A DNA stretch of 64,000 nucleotides from Streptomyces curacoi (GCF_001513975.1 NZ_KQ947989.1:558001-622000), one strand, 5' to 3'. Positions 40,943 through 49,776 are shown, numbered from the stretch's first letter. Made by a program: numbers and translations. Notes: generated from the sequence alone by a model not told the origin.

Positions 40943-42375
40943 GGCCGTACGCCCTCCGTCGTCTCGCTGCCTGCGCGCTGGTCCCGGCGCGGCCCTTGAC
41001 TCCGCCCCGTGGCCGCGAGCGTACGGGGTCCGGTCCGCTGCGTGCGCACGACCCGCTGCCACCGCCGATCGGGGACCGCCACGGCGGCGACGAGACCGAC
41101 CAGCGTGCCGAGCAGTGTGTCCACGACCCGCTCGGTGATCAGCGGCCCGGGCTCCTGGAACCCGGCGAACTCGGTGACGAGCAACGCCATCGGGGTCACA
41201 CAGACGCTGCCGAGCCAGTAGTTGCGGCTGATCAGCGCCTCGGCGCCGAAGTTGAGGGCGAGGCAGCACAGGACCAGGGCGATCTCGCCGGTGTGGGCGA
41301 GCGGGACGACCGCGGCGAACAGCAGGACGCCGAGCAGGTTGCCGACGACGCGCTGGACGCCACGCCCCCAGGTCAGGGCGAGGTCGGCCTGGTACAGGGA
41401 CGCCGCGGTGACCAGCGCCCAGTAGGGGCGGCCGATTCCCAGGGCCAGGCAGGCGTAGCCGGCGAGGGCACAGCCCAGGGCGGTGCGTACGGCGAGCGGG
41501 GTCAGCGGGCCGAGGCTGCGCCGCAACGGGCCGGGGGCCGAGGCGGGTTGGCTCCCGACGGAGCCGAGGTCGTCGACCTGCGGCACGGGCCGGGTGCCCC
41601 GTGTCTGCCGGGCCCAGGTGCGCAGCGGCCCGGCGTCGGTGTCGGCGGGGGCGGCCAGGGCGACCTCGGCGCGGACGAGGAGGCATTCGAGGGCGCGGTG
41701 GGTCCCGGAGGGGCGGCCCGCGGAGCGCAGCGTCTGCCGGGCGGCCCGCACGGCGGCGGCAGCGGTGGTGTGGGCCCGGGCGCGGTCCTCGCCCGCGCCG
41801 TACGCCTCGACGTACGCGGCGACCGCGTTCAGGGCGCCCGCGGTGGCCCGGCGTTCCGGGCCGTGCGGGCGCAGCAGGCCGGGCGCCATGCCGACGAGCC
41901 AGGCCCAGGCGCCGGCCGCGGCGGCGAGGGCGAGGTGGCCGGGGACCTGGGCGAGGGTCTGCGGGGTGAACAGGGCGGCGGAGCTGACGAAGGTGAGGAC
42001 CACGTTGCCGGGCGGGCCGATGCGGGTCGCGTCGCACAGCACCTTCTGGACGGCGGCCAGCACCGCGCCGACGGTGACCAGTACGACGGCACCGGGGGTG
42101 AGCGAGGCCGCGACCAGTGCGGTGGCGAGACCGCCGAGCATGCCGAGCACCACCCACGCCAGGGCGCGGGCGCGCGCGGCGTAGGGGCGGTTGTGGGCGT
42201 AGAGCGCACACAGGGATCCGGCCATCGCGTACATGGCCAGATCCAGTCGGCCGAGCGCGAGCAGGGCGAGGTTAGGCGGGGCGACGGCGACGACCACGCT
42301 CAGGGCGGGCTTGAACCAGATGTCGGAGGGCCGGCCGAGGCGCAGCACTCCGGCGAGCGGAAGGCAACTGCTCAT
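40939..42375 (-). CDS. FUSC family transporter-like membrane protein
   Basis: About 478-residue integral membrane protein of the FUSC/aromatic-acid exporter group (PF13515-like). It has two blocks of hydrophobic segments (residues about 20-150, and 295-420), separated by a cytoplasmic helical region rich in Ala and Arg. RPYWALVTAASLYQADLALT followed by WGRGVQRVVGNLLGV is the FUSC signature, placed in the second block. Its role is likely export of aromatic or toxic acids at the cell membrane. Preferred start ATG 42375 follows AAGGTGG; GTG 42384 is the alternative. The MarR gene follows in the same operon with a 4-nt overlap. Confidence 0.85.
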   Translation of the reverse strand: MSSCLPLAGVLRLGRPSDIWFKPALSVVVAVAPPNLALLALGRLDLAMYAMAGSLCALYAHNRPYAARARALAWVVLGMLGGLATALVAASLTPGAVVLVTVGAVLAAVQKVLCDATRIGPPGNVVLTFVSSAALFTPQTLAQVPGHLALAAAAGAWAWLVGMAPGLLRPHGPERRATAGALNAVAAYVEAYGAGEDRARAHTTAAAAVRAARQTLRSAGRPSGTHRALECLLVRAEVALAAPADTDAGPLRTWARQTRGTRPVPQVDDLGSVGSQPASAPGPLRRSLGPLTPLAVRTALGCALAGYACLALGIGRPYWALVTAASLYQADLALTWGRGVQRVVGNLLGVLLFAAVVPLAHTGEIALVLCCLALNFGAEALISRNYWLGSVCVTPMALLVTEFAGFQEPGPLITERVVDTLLGTLVGLVAAVAVPDRRWQRVVRTQRTGPRTLAATGRSQGPRRDQRAGSETTEGVRP

Positions 42376-42396
42376 ACAGACCACCTTAGCAAGTGT

Positions 42397-42408
42397 TTTA
42401 CTCGTAAA
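42397..42408. promoter_or_regulatory. MarR operator upstream of the FUSC operon
   Basis: TTTAC TC GTAAA is a perfect 12-bp palindrome with 22 bp to the FUSC start. AT-rich palindromes in such GC-rich DNA are unlikely by chance, and the downstream MarR protein is the likely binder. Confidence 0.7.
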
Positions 42409-42511
42409 GTATTGCGCCGAATGCTCCCCGTGTACACCCTTGCGCTCGCGTGCGCGCCGGACGGTCCGGGCATCGACCGACTGTCCGAGACCGTCGAGCG
42501 GGGAGGTGCGC

Positions 42512-43051
42512 GTGCACGGACCGGCTTCGCCCGGCTGGCTGCTGGTCGCGGTGTGTGCGGCGACCGGCGCCTACTGTCTGCTGCGGATGCGCAGCCATGT
42601 CGAGGAGCAGCGCCGGGCCGCGGGCGGCGAGGCGCTGATGGGGTTCGGCATGGCGGCGATGGCGGTGCCCGCCGCGGTGTTCACGCCGCCGTCGTGGGCC
42701 TGGCCCGTCTACGCGGGCGTGTTCGGTGCGGCCGCGCTCCACGCCCTGTGGTCGGCGCGGGCGGGTGCACACCATCTGCACCACCTGGTGGGAGCCTCGG
42801 CCATGGTCTACATGGCGGTCGTGATGGCCGCCTCCCCCGGGCACCAGGGCGGGCACGGCGGTTCCGGCACACCGCTCGTGACGGGCGCGCTGCTCCTGTA
42901 CTTCACGGGCTATGTGCTGCTGTCCGGCGTCCGGTTGGTGCCCGCCGCCGGTGGTGGCGGGGGCGTCGGGTGGAGTGACCGGCCGGAGCTGGCGCGGGCC
43001 TGCCGGCTGTCGATGGGGATCGCGATGGTGGCGATGCTGCTGACCCTCTGA
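42512..43051 (+). CDS. DUF5134-like small membrane protein
   Basis: 179-residue membrane protein with four or five segments: GWLLVAVCAATGAYCLLRM, MGFGMAAMAVPAAVFTPPSW, AWPVYAGVFGAAALHALW, LVGASAMVYMAVVMAA and GALLLYFTGYVLLSGVRLVP. A His-rich loop AGAHHLHHLVG and a further HQGGHGG segment stand in the middle, typical of the DUF5134 family found in Streptomyces. Function unknown; the histidines suggest metal handling, as an inference. GTG 42512 has GGGGAGG five bases before it. Divergent from FUSC, and the adjacent operator could affect it too. Confidence 0.75.
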   Translation: MHGPASPGWLLVAVCAATGAYCLLRMRSHVEEQRRAAGGEALMGFGMAAMAVPAAVFTPPSWAWPVYAGVFGAAALHALWSARAGAHHLHHLVGASAMVYMAVVMAASPGHQGGHGGSGTPLVTGALLLYFTGYVLLSGVRLVPAAGGGGGVGWSDRPELARACRLSMGIAMVAMLLTL

Positions 43052-43134
43052 GAGGGCCCCGCCCCCCTGTGGCGGGCGTCGCGAACCCGCCCCCGCATTG
43101 GCCTCCCACCCCACCGGTCGGCGAGGATCGCAGT

Positions 43135-43806
43135 ATGCACACCCAGTCCGTCGAGTCCCCGCCCCGCCCGCCGGCCGAGCGCCGCACCGCCCGCTGGGCC
43201 GGTGCCCTCGGCCTGTGCTCCGCCCTGCTGCTCGCCCTGGTGGCGATCCGCTGGTACCCGCTGATGAACCTCGACGGCGACATCGCCGAGACCACGCACC
43301 GCTGGGCGGTCGACGAGCCCGGCGTCACGCACGCGTTCCGCATCCTGACGGACTGGGTCTGGGATCCGTGGACGATGCGCATCCTGACCGCCGCGGTCGC
43401 CGTCTGGCTGGTGTGGCGCAGAGCGGCGCGCCGGACGGCCGTGTGGCTGGTGGCCGCCTGTGCGCTCGCCACCGTGGTCCAGCAGAGCCTGAAGGCAGTG
43501 GTCGACCGCCCGCGCCCCGTCTGGCCCGACCCCGTCGACTCCGCCCACTACGCCGCCTTCCCCTCCGGCCACGCCATGACGGCCACGGTGGTGTGCGGCC
43601 TCCTGCTGTGGCTCCTGCACCACCACGGCGTCGGGCGCGCCCTGTGGCGTACGGCCGTCGCCGTGGCCGTGGTCTCCGTGGCCGGCGTCGGCCTGACCCG
43701 CGTGTGGCTGGGCGTCCACTGGGCCACGGACGTGATCGGCGGCTGGCTGCTGGGCGCGCTGGTCGTGGTGCTGGCGGTGCGGGTGCACGTCCGGTGGCGG
43801 AGCTGA
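43135..43806 (+). CDS. PAP2 superfamily phosphatase
   Basis: 223-residue membrane phosphatase with about six segments. The three PAP2 signatures are complete: KAVVDRPRP (near residue 121, KX6RP), FPSGHAMTA (near 143, PSGH), and RVWLGVHWATDVIGG (near 188-201, SRxxxxxHxxxD with arginine and histidine). It should dephosphorylate lipid or isoprenoid pyrophosphates such as undecaprenyl pyrophosphate or phosphatidic acid at the outer face of the membrane. ATG 43135. The next gene, a HAD phosphatase, follows 57 bp later on the same strand but has its own likely promoter. Confidence 0.92.
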   Translation: MHTQSVESPPRPPAERRTARWAGALGLCSALLLALVAIRWYPLMNLDGDIAETTHRWAVDEPGVTHAFRILTDWVWDPWTMRILTAAVAVWLVWRRAARRTAVWLVAACALATVVQQSLKAVVDRPRPVWPDPVDSAHYAAFPSGHAMTATVVCGLLLWLLHHHGVGRALWRTAVAVAVVSVAGVGLTRVWLGVHWATDVIGGWLLGALVVVLAVRVHVRWRS

Positions 43807-43863
43807 CCGCGCCTGGGCGCGATCTCTCCGCGCGGCGGCGAGGCGCCCCGTAGGATCCGGATC

Positions 43864-44595
43864 ATGACCGCAGTCCTGTTCGATTTCTCCGGAACCCTCT
43901 TCCGTGTCGAGTCCACCGAAGCCTGGCTGCGCGGAGCGCTCGACGAGGCCCGACTGGCACTCGACGAGGAGCAGTTGGCCGAGGCGGCCCAGGCGCTGGA
44001 GGCGATGGGGGCGCTGCCCGGCGGTGTCGCTCCCTCCTGGCTGCCCGAGGACGTCGCGAGTGTCTGGGGAGTGCGGGACATGAGCGCGGAGCTGCACCGG
44101 GCCGCCTACACCGGGCTCTCCCGGCATGTGCCGCTCCCCGACGACCGGTTGCACGACCTGCTCTACGACCGCCACACGGCACCGTCCGCGTGGGCGCCGT
44201 ATCCGGATGCCGCCGAGGTGTTGCGGACGCTGCGGGAGCGGGGTGTCCGCGTCGGGGTGGTCAGCAACATCGGCTGGGATCTGCGGCCGGTGTTCCGGGA
44301 GCACGGCCTGGATCCGTACGTGGACGCCTACGTGCTGTCCTACGAGCACGGCGTCCAGAAGCCCGACGCCCGTCTGTTCGCCGCCGCCTGTGCGGCGCTG
44401 GACGCCGATCCGGGGGACGTCGTCATGGTCGGCGACGACCGGCGTGCCGACGGCGGAGCGGCGGCCCTGGGCTGTGCGGTGCACTTCGTGGACCATCTGC
44501 CGGTGACGCAGCGGCCGGACGGGCTGCGGCCGGTGCTGGACTTCGCGCAGGCCGCCCCACGGGCGAACGGTGGCGAGCGGCGGGTGGACCAGTAG
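43864..44595 (+). CDS. HAD family hydrolase
   Basis: 243-residue haloacid-dehalogenase-fold phosphatase. Motif I is VLFDFSGTLF (nucleophile Asp7); the usual second aspartate is replaced by Ser, a common variant in this group. Motif II is GVVSNIGWD, the lysine is in HGVQKPDARLF and motif III MVGDDRRADGGAAALG. Substrate unknown. A TAGGAT -10-like box at 43851-43856 ends seven bases before the ATG, so a leaderless mRNA is likely. It is followed by the autoregulated TetR gene. Confidence 0.9.
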   Translation: MTAVLFDFSGTLFRVESTEAWLRGALDEARLALDEEQLAEAAQALEAMGALPGGVAPSWLPEDVASVWGVRDMSAELHRAAYTGLSRHVPLPDDRLHDLLYDRHTAPSAWAPYPDAAEVLRTLRERGVRVGVVSNIGWDLRPVFREHGLDPYVDAYVLSYEHGVQKPDARLFAAACAALDADPGDVVMVGDDRRADGGAAALGCAVHFVDHLPVTQRPDGLRPVLDFAQAAPRANGGERRVDQ

Positions 44596-44712
44596 CCTGC
44601 GGCGCTCGTGTACGGGGACCGGGCCCGCCCTGGACTATCCCCCGTGTAGCCCAGGGCAGACGGCGACCCCGGCCCAGGCCATGTCGAGGCCCGGCCGGAC
44701 ACGCTGAGTATA

Positions 44713-44733
44713 GTTGGCTGGCAGCCAGTCAAC
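44713..44733. promoter_or_regulatory. TetR operator upstream of the TetR gene
   Basis: GTTGGCTGGC A GCCAGTCAAC is an inverted repeat with nine of ten arm positions matching, right after TATAGT, a -10-like box at 44710-44715. It lies 14 bases before the TetR ATG, the usual place for self-repression. Confidence 0.75.
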
Positions 44734-44747
44734 GCAGGAGTTACAGC

Positions 44748-45434
44748 ATGTCCCCGCGCAGCGCCTCGGTCAATGAAGAGCTGCGACGGCGTTCCCGGGA
44801 GCGGCTTCTGCAGGCGGCGGTCGAGCTGGTCGGCGAGCGGGGCTACGACGCCACCACGCTGGGCGACATCGCGGACCGGGCGGGTTCGGCGCGCGGTCTG
44901 GTGTCGTACTACTTCCCCGGCAAACGCCAGCTGGTCCAGTCCGCCGTGCACCGGCTGATGCACCGCACGCTGGAGGAGGCACTGGAGCGCGAGCCGCGTA
45001 CCGAGGACGGCCGGGAGCGGATGGCCAGGGCCATCGACGCGATCCTGGGCCTGGCCCGGGACCGGCCCGTGCTGATGCGCCAGCACATGGCGGGGATCCT
45101 CCAGGCCGAGGGCTTCATGCAGTGCCCGGAGCAGCGGCGCCTGGCCGAACTGCTGCGGGACACCTGCGCACGGCGCGGTTCGCGGGACGTCGACGCCGAC
45201 TACCCGATGCTGCGCGCGCTGCTCATGGGCGCGGTCTACGCGGCGCTGGTGCCCGGCGTGCCGATGCCCGTGCCGGTGCTGCGCGCCGAGTTGTTCAAGC
45301 GCTACCGGCTGGAGTGGGAGATGGGGGTCCCGCCGGACTCGGGGACCGAGCCCGGCGGGACGGGTGACACGGATCTGTCACGGTTCTTCGCGACCGGGTC
45401 GCCGCCCGGCCGCCCGGACGGTCAGTCGAAGTAG
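44748..45434 (+). CDS. TetR family transcriptional regulator
   Basis: 228-residue repressor. The HTH is LVGERGYDATTLGDIADRAG then RGLVSYYFPGKRQLV (residues 30-60). The ligand domain (about 70-190) has LARDRPVLMRQHMAGILQAE. The C-terminus is proline-rich (GVPPDSGTEPGGTGDTD) and disordered. No divergent partner gene is present, so it probably regulates itself through the palindrome at 44713 and unlinked genes. It converges with the LVIVD protein gene, whose stop (45422) overlaps by 13 bp. Start ATG 44748 is preceded by CAGGAG at a spacing of 7-8. Confidence 0.9.
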   Translation: MSPRSASVNEELRRRSRERLLQAAVELVGERGYDATTLGDIADRAGSARGLVSYYFPGKRQLVQSAVHRLMHRTLEEALEREPRTEDGRERMARAIDAILGLARDRPVLMRQHMAGILQAEGFMQCPEQRRLAELLRDTCARRGSRDVDADYPMLRALLMGAVYAALVPGVPMPVPVLRAELFKRYRLEWEMGVPPDSGTEPGGTGDTDLSRFFATGSPPGRPDGQSK

Positions 45435-46918
45435 TCCGGCTGCGTCTGGACGTTGAGTTCGCGCATCTTGACCCAGCGCGCCGGGTCCGTGCGCCGGTCC
45501 TGGAGCTTCAGGACGTCGAAGCCCCTGGCGTACTCGTTCGAGTAGATGTACCCGTTGTAGTAGTACGCCGACCACGAGCCGCCCGACTTGATGGTGTCGG
45601 TGGTGAGCGGACCCCGGTCGAAGTAGGCGATCTCCTTAGGGTTGTCCGAGTCGGTGAACTCCCAGACGGAGACGCCGCCCTGATACCAGCCCTGCACCAT
45701 GAGGTCCCGGCCCTTGACCGGGATCAGCGAGCCGTTGTGGGCCACGCAGTTCTCGGTGTCGGCCTGGTGCCGGGGGATCTTGAAGTAGCTGCGGAAGACG
45801 AGCTTGCGCTTGTCGCCCTTGCCGACGATGTCGTAGATGCCGTCGGCACCGCGGTCCGGGCCGATCGCCGCGTTGCAGGTGGCCGCGCTGCCGCCGCCCA
45901 GCTCGTCGGTGAACACGACCTTGTCGGCCTTCTGGTTGAAGGTCGCCGAGTGCCAGAACGCGAAGTTCACGTCGTCCCGGACCTGGTCGATGACCTTCGG
46001 GTGCTCCGGGTCCTCGATGGACAGCAGGATGCCGTCGCCCATGCAGGCACCGGCGGCCAGGTCCTTCGAGGGCAGCACCGTGATGTCGTGGCAGCCGGTG
46101 GTCTTGCGGGCGCCGGCGGGCGGGCCGGGGTTGCCGCCGCCGTCCGGGCCCTCACCGGGGAAGAGGACCGGGAAGTTCACGACCGCCGCCTTCTCCGGGG
46201 CGCTGCGCGGCACCTTGATGACGGAGATGCCGTCGTGCGGGGGCTGGCAGTCCGGGTAGGTGGCGTCCGGCGAGTACGAGGAGACGTAGATGTAGACGTT
46301 CCTGCGCTCGGGCACCAGGGTGTGGGTGTGCGAGCCGCACGCGGTCTCGACGGCGGCGACGTACTTCGGGTTCGTCTTGTCGCTGATGTCGAAGACCTTC
46401 ATGCCCTCCCACGAGGACTTCTCGGTCGCGGGCTGTGTGGTGCTGTTGCAACTGCTGTCGCTGCGCGAGGAGTCGGTGGACAGGAACAGCAGGTTCCCGG
46501 AGACGGAGACGTCGTTCTGCGAGCCGGGGCACAGGACCTGCGCGACCGTCCTGGGCGCCGCCGGGTTGCTGATGTCGAAGACGCGGAAGCCGTCGTAGTT
46601 GCCCGCGAAGGCGTACTTGCCCTGGAAGGCGAGGTCCGAATTGGTGCCCTGCAGCGCGTCCTTGGGCACGAAGGCCAGATGCTGGATGTTGTCGGAGTGG
46701 ACGATCTCGTGCTGCCCGGGTATCTCACCGTCCGCGAGAGCCTCTCGCACTTCGGCCCGGGTCCGCTCGGAGACCTCCTGCTCCGCGACAGGGCCGTCCC
46801 CCGGGTCGGGGGTCGCGACGGCAGGCTGCGCGGTGAGCAGCGCCGCCACGAGTCCGGCGGCGGCAGCGGCAACTCCCATACATCTGCGCCGCGTTCGGGG
46901 AATACTGAACAGGATCAC
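45422..46918 (-). CDS. Secreted LVIVD-repeat protein
   Basis: About 498-residue exported protein. GTG 46918 with GGGAGGAAACA before it gives the signal VILFSIPRTRRRCMGVAAAA followed by AAGLVAALLTAQPAVATPD, cleaved near residue 40. The mature part has LVIVD-type beta-propeller repeats: FAGNYDGFRVFDISNPAAPR, WEGMKVFDISDKTNPKYVAA, and DGILLSIEDPEHPKVIDQVR. There are cysteines (LCPGS, SSCNSTT, TACGS, DCQPP, TGCHDI, GACMG) and His-rich loops such as GSHTHTLVP and NCVAHNGSLIP. It pairs divergently with the DUF305 lipoprotein gene in an 63-bp shared gap, an arrangement often seen in Streptomyces. Extracellular role unknown. Confidence 0.85.
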   Translation of the reverse strand: MILFSIPRTRRRCMGVAAAAAGLVAALLTAQPAVATPDPGDGPVAEQEVSERTRAEVREALADGEIPGQHEIVHSDNIQHLAFVPKDALQGTNSDLAFQGKYAFAGNYDGFRVFDISNPAAPRTVAQVLCPGSQNDVSVSGNLLFLSTDSSRSDSSCNSTTQPATEKSSWEGMKVFDISDKTNPKYVAAVETACGSHTHTLVPERRNVYIYVSSYSPDATYPDCQPPHDGISVIKVPRSAPEKAAVVNFPVLFPGEGPDGGGNPGPPAGARKTTGCHDITVLPSKDLAAGACMGDGILLSIEDPEHPKVIDQVRDDVNFAFWHSATFNQKADKVVFTDELGGGSAATCNAAIGPDRGADGIYDIVGKGDKRKLVFRSYFKIPRHQADTENCVAHNGSLIPVKGRDLMVQGWYQGGVSVWEFTDSDNPKEIAYFDRGPLTTDTIKSGGSWSAYYYNGYIYSNEYARGFDVLKLQDRRTDPARWVKMRELNVQTQPDYFD

Positions 46919-46934
46919 TGTTTCCTCCCTTGTT

Positions 46935-46952
46935 CCGTTCCCAGTGGAACGG
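46935..46952. promoter_or_regulatory. Palindrome between the LVIVD and DUF305 genes
   Basis: CCGTTCC CAGT GGAACGG: perfect 7-bp arms in the middle of the 63-bp gap. It can serve as the operator for a regulator controlling both divergent genes. Confidence 0.65.
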
Positions 46953-46981
46953 TTCATGCAAGCCCGAGTATCGTCTTCGAC

Positions 46982-47668
46982 ATGCACATATCAACAGGGG
47001 GCAATGAACATGTAACGAAGACGGCCTGCCGCCGGGCGCCCCTCCTCACGGCAGTACTGGCCGCTTCGGTCATGCTCACGCTCGGGGGCTGCGACTCCGG
47101 CGCCGACGACTCCAAGTCGGCCGCGGCGAGCGGGCCTTCGGTGATCGTGCCCGGCGAGCCCGGCGAGGAGAACCGGCGGATGTCCGCAGAGGAGGCCGCA
47201 CGGCAACGCGCCGAGGACGACTCCCCCAACTCGGCGGACGTCGCCTACGCGCGGATGATGATCGAGCATCACGAGCAGGCCCTGGAGATGACCGAACTCG
47301 TCCCGGACCGTGCCGAGTCGGCGAAGGTCGAGCAGCTCGCCGAGCGGATCGCCGCCGCGCAGGGGCCGGAGATCACCGCCATGAAGGGCTGGCTGAAGAA
47401 CCACGGCAAGGCCGGCAAGAGCGACGGCCACGAGCACGCGTCGATGCCCGGCATGGCCACCGAGGCGCAGCTGGACAAGCTGCGCGCGGCACGGGGCAAG
47501 GCGTTCGACCAGCTCTTCCTCACGCTGATGATCACCCATCACGACGGGGCGATCACCATGGCCACGGATGTGAAGGGCCAGGGCAACAACATCCAGATCG
47601 AGGAGATGGCCGACGAGGTCGTCGCTCAGCAGACGGCCGAGATCACGCGGATGCGGGACATGCTCTGA
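46982..47668 (+). CDS. DUF305 family lipoprotein
   Basis: 228-residue exported lipoprotein. The hydrophobic segment ends LTLGGCDSGADDS, a lipobox with Cys near residue 38. The mature domain is DUF305: AYARMMIEHHEQALEMTELV (near 88-107) and LFLTLMITHHDGAITMATDV (near 180-199), with two His-His pairs that probably bind a metal, as in members linked to copper or ferritin-like function. A linker GKAGKSDGHEHASMPGMA adds more histidine and methionine. ATG 46982 has no Shine-Dalgarno sequence, suggesting a leaderless mRNA. Divergent from the LVIVD gene. Confidence 0.9.
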   Translation: MHISTGGNEHVTKTACRRAPLLTAVLAASVMLTLGGCDSGADDSKSAAASGPSVIVPGEPGEENRRMSAEEAARQRAEDDSPNSADVAYARMMIEHHEQALEMTELVPDRAESAKVEQLAERIAAAQGPEITAMKGWLKNHGKAGKSDGHEHASMPGMATEAQLDKLRAARGKAFDQLFLTLMITHHDGAITMATDVKGQGNNIQIEEMADEVVAQQTAEITRMRDML

Positions 47669-47705
47669 CGACCCCGGCCGGTACGCCCGCCCGCCGAGGC
47701 CGCGC

Positions 47706-48248
47706 TCAGGGGCGGGCCCGGCGCCGCGTCAGGAAGCCCGCGTCGCGCGCCTGGCCGATCAGCCGGAGCGACTTGCGGCGGTCCTGCCCCGTCGCGCTCA
47801 TCACCGCCAGCACGGGGTCGACGCCCTGCTCCTGGGCCGCGCGGTACTTCTGCGCCACGAGCCACTGCCCCTCGACGCCCCGCGGCCAGGCCTGCCGCGC
47901 CCGGCCCGGCCCGGCGTCCGCGCCGTCCGGTTCGGGGCCGCCCGGGTCGGGCCCGTCCGGTTCGACGCCGATCCCGCACGCCTCGAAGAGCGGATCCTCG
48001 AGCCAGTCGGCGAGCGCCGCCAGGTCGTCGAGGGACAGCGCCGGCTCGGCCCGTACGTCCTCGATGGAGACACACCCCTCGGACGCCACGGCGAGCGCGT
48101 CGACCCGGGCGCCGTCACCGAACTCCAGCCGGACGCCGAACCACGCCGTGGCGCCGGCTTCGTCCCGCACTTCCCACGCGGGCCACACGGACACGGCGCC
48201 GTCCGTCGCGCGACGATCGGAAAGATTAAGAAAGGATGCTTCCAGCAC
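47706..48248 (-). CDS. DUF6214 family protein
   Basis: 180-residue cytoplasmic protein of the Streptomyces DUF6214 family. The N-terminal half (VSVWPAWEVRDEAGATAWFG, VDALAVASEGCVSIEDVRAE) is a beta-rich domain of about 90 residues. A charged linker (EPDGPDPGGPEPDGADAGPG) is followed by a helical end: WLVAQKYRAAQEQGVDPVLA, RKSLRLIGQARDAGFL, which looks like the HTH fragment ending many Streptomyces DUF6214 members. Function unknown. The GTG start at 48248 is chosen by the frame beginning MLEASFLNLSDRR. Divergent from the ferredoxin reductase. Confidence 0.75.
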   Translation of the reverse strand: MLEASFLNLSDRRATDGAVSVWPAWEVRDEAGATAWFGVRLEFGDGARVDALAVASEGCVSIEDVRAEPALSLDDLAALADWLEDPLFEACGIGVEPDGPDPGGPEPDGADAGPGRARQAWPRGVEGQWLVAQKYRAAQEQGVDPVLAVMSATGQDRRKSLRLIGQARDAGFLTRRRARP

Positions 48249-48393
48249 ACACGCAACGTAACCGCATGATCACATTCCATACTGAACGAACACGCTTCCC
48301 GTACGGCGCACAGCACCCTGTCAGCGGAGCGGCCGCGGTGCGATGCTGGATTCGAGAGCGACTCCTGAAGATCTCCGGACAAGGAGTTCCGCC

Positions 48394-49776
48394 GTGCTTC
48401 GTGTTGCCGTCGTCGGCTCGGGACCGAGCGGGTGCTACGCCGCCCAGAGCCTTGTACAGCAGGACCCCGACGTGGTCGTGGACGTCCTGGACCGCCTGCC
48501 GTGCCCGTACGGCCTGGTGCGATACGGGGTGGCGCCGGACCACGAGAAGATCAAGTCCCTCCAGAACAATCTGCGGACGGTCCTGGAGCACGAGCATGTG
48601 CGGTTCCTGGGCGGTGTCCAGGTCGGCCCGGCCGGCGTGCCGACCGCCCGGCTGCGGGAGCTGTACCACGCTGTCGTGTACTGCGTGGGCGCCGCCACCG
48701 ACCGGCACCTCGGGATTCCCGGCGAGGACCTGCCGGGCAGCTGGTCGGCGACCGAGTTCGTGTCCTGGTACAGCGCCCACCCGGACTCCCCCGAGTTCTC
48801 GGCTCCGCCCGAACAGGGAGGTACTCCCACCGACGACGGATTCGTGCTCGGCGCGCGGTCGGCGGTGGTCATCGGCGTCGGGAACGTCGCGGTGGACGTC
48901 ACCCGGATGCTGGCACGGGGCACGGCGGAGCTGACCCCCACCGACATGCCGCAGGCGGCGCTCACCGCGCTCGCCGCGAGCCAGGTCACCGACATCAGCA
49001 TGGTCGGGCGGCGCGGCCCCTCGCAGGCCCGCTTCACGACCAAGGAGCTGCGCGAACTGGGCACACTGCCGGACACCGAGGTGACCGTGGACCCCGCGGA
49101 GCTGGAGCTGGACCCGGCCTACGTCGATCCTTCCGGGCTGCCCGCGGTGCAGCGCCGCAACATCGAGGTGCTGCGCGGCTGGGCCGGCGCCCCGGCGCGG
49201 GATGCCCGCCACCGCATCCGGCTGCGTTTCTTCCTGCGGCCCGTGGAGCTCCTCGCGCAGGCAGGGCGCGTGGGCGCGGTGCGCTTCGAGCGGACGGCAC
49301 CCGACGGGCAGGGCGGGGTGACGGGCACGGGCCGCTACGAGGACATCGAGGCCCAGCTGGTGCTGCGTTCGGTGGGCTACCGCGGAGTGCCGCTGGAGGG
49401 GCTGCCGTTCGACCCGGCGACCGGCACGGTGCCGCATCTCGCCGGGCGCGTCCTGCGTGAGGGCCTCGTCGCACCGGGCGAGTACGTGGCCGGCTGGATC
49501 AAGCGGGGCCCCACGGGCGTCATCGGCACCAACCGTCCGTGCGCGAAGGAGACGGTGACGTCTCTGCTGGAGGACGCCGCCGTGCTCGTGCAAAGGGAAC
49601 TTCCCGAGGATCCGCTCACGGCTCTGCGCGCCGAGGGGATCGAGCCGGTCGAGTGGGCGGGCTGGTGCGCGATCGAGCAGGCGGAGGCGGAGCTGGGGGC
49701 GTCGCTGGGCAGGGCTGTGGTGAAGCTCCCCGACTGGGAGTCCCTGATGGATGCCGCGCAGGGCAACGCCCCTTAG
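48394..49776 (+). CDS. Ferredoxin-NADP+ reductase (FprA type)
   Basis: About 460-residue flavoprotein of the adrenodoxin-reductase/FprA group. The FAD loop VAVVGSGPSGCYAAQSLVQQ starts at residue 4; CPYGLVRYGVAPDHEKIKSL is the FAD-binding signature of the family; NADPH binds at SAVVIGVGNVAVDVTRMLAR; and GWIKRGPTGVIGTNRPCAKE is the conserved C-terminal FAD strand. It moves electrons between NADPH and ferredoxins, for example to P450s. GTG 48394 has AAGGAG seven bases before it; the longer start at 48343 lacks a ribosome-binding site. Its TAG stop lies inside a dispersed repeat element (49771-49818). Confidence 0.92.
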   Translation: MLRVAVVGSGPSGCYAAQSLVQQDPDVVVDVLDRLPCPYGLVRYGVAPDHEKIKSLQNNLRTVLEHEHVRFLGGVQVGPAGVPTARLRELYHAVVYCVGAATDRHLGIPGEDLPGSWSATEFVSWYSAHPDSPEFSAPPEQGGTPTDDGFVLGARSAVVIGVGNVAVDVTRMLARGTAELTPTDMPQAALTALAASQVTDISMVGRRGPSQARFTTKELRELGTLPDTEVTVDPAELELDPAYVDPSGLPAVQRRNIEVLRGWAGAPARDARHRIRLRFFLRPVELLAQAGRVGAVRFERTAPDGQGGVTGTGRYEDIEAQLVLRSVGYRGVPLEGLPFDPATGTVPHLAGRVLREGLVAPGEYVAGWIKRGPTGVIGTNRPCAKETVTSLLEDAAVLVQRELPEDPLTALRAEGIEPVEWAGWCAIEQAEAELGASLGRAVVKLPDWESLMDAAQGNAP

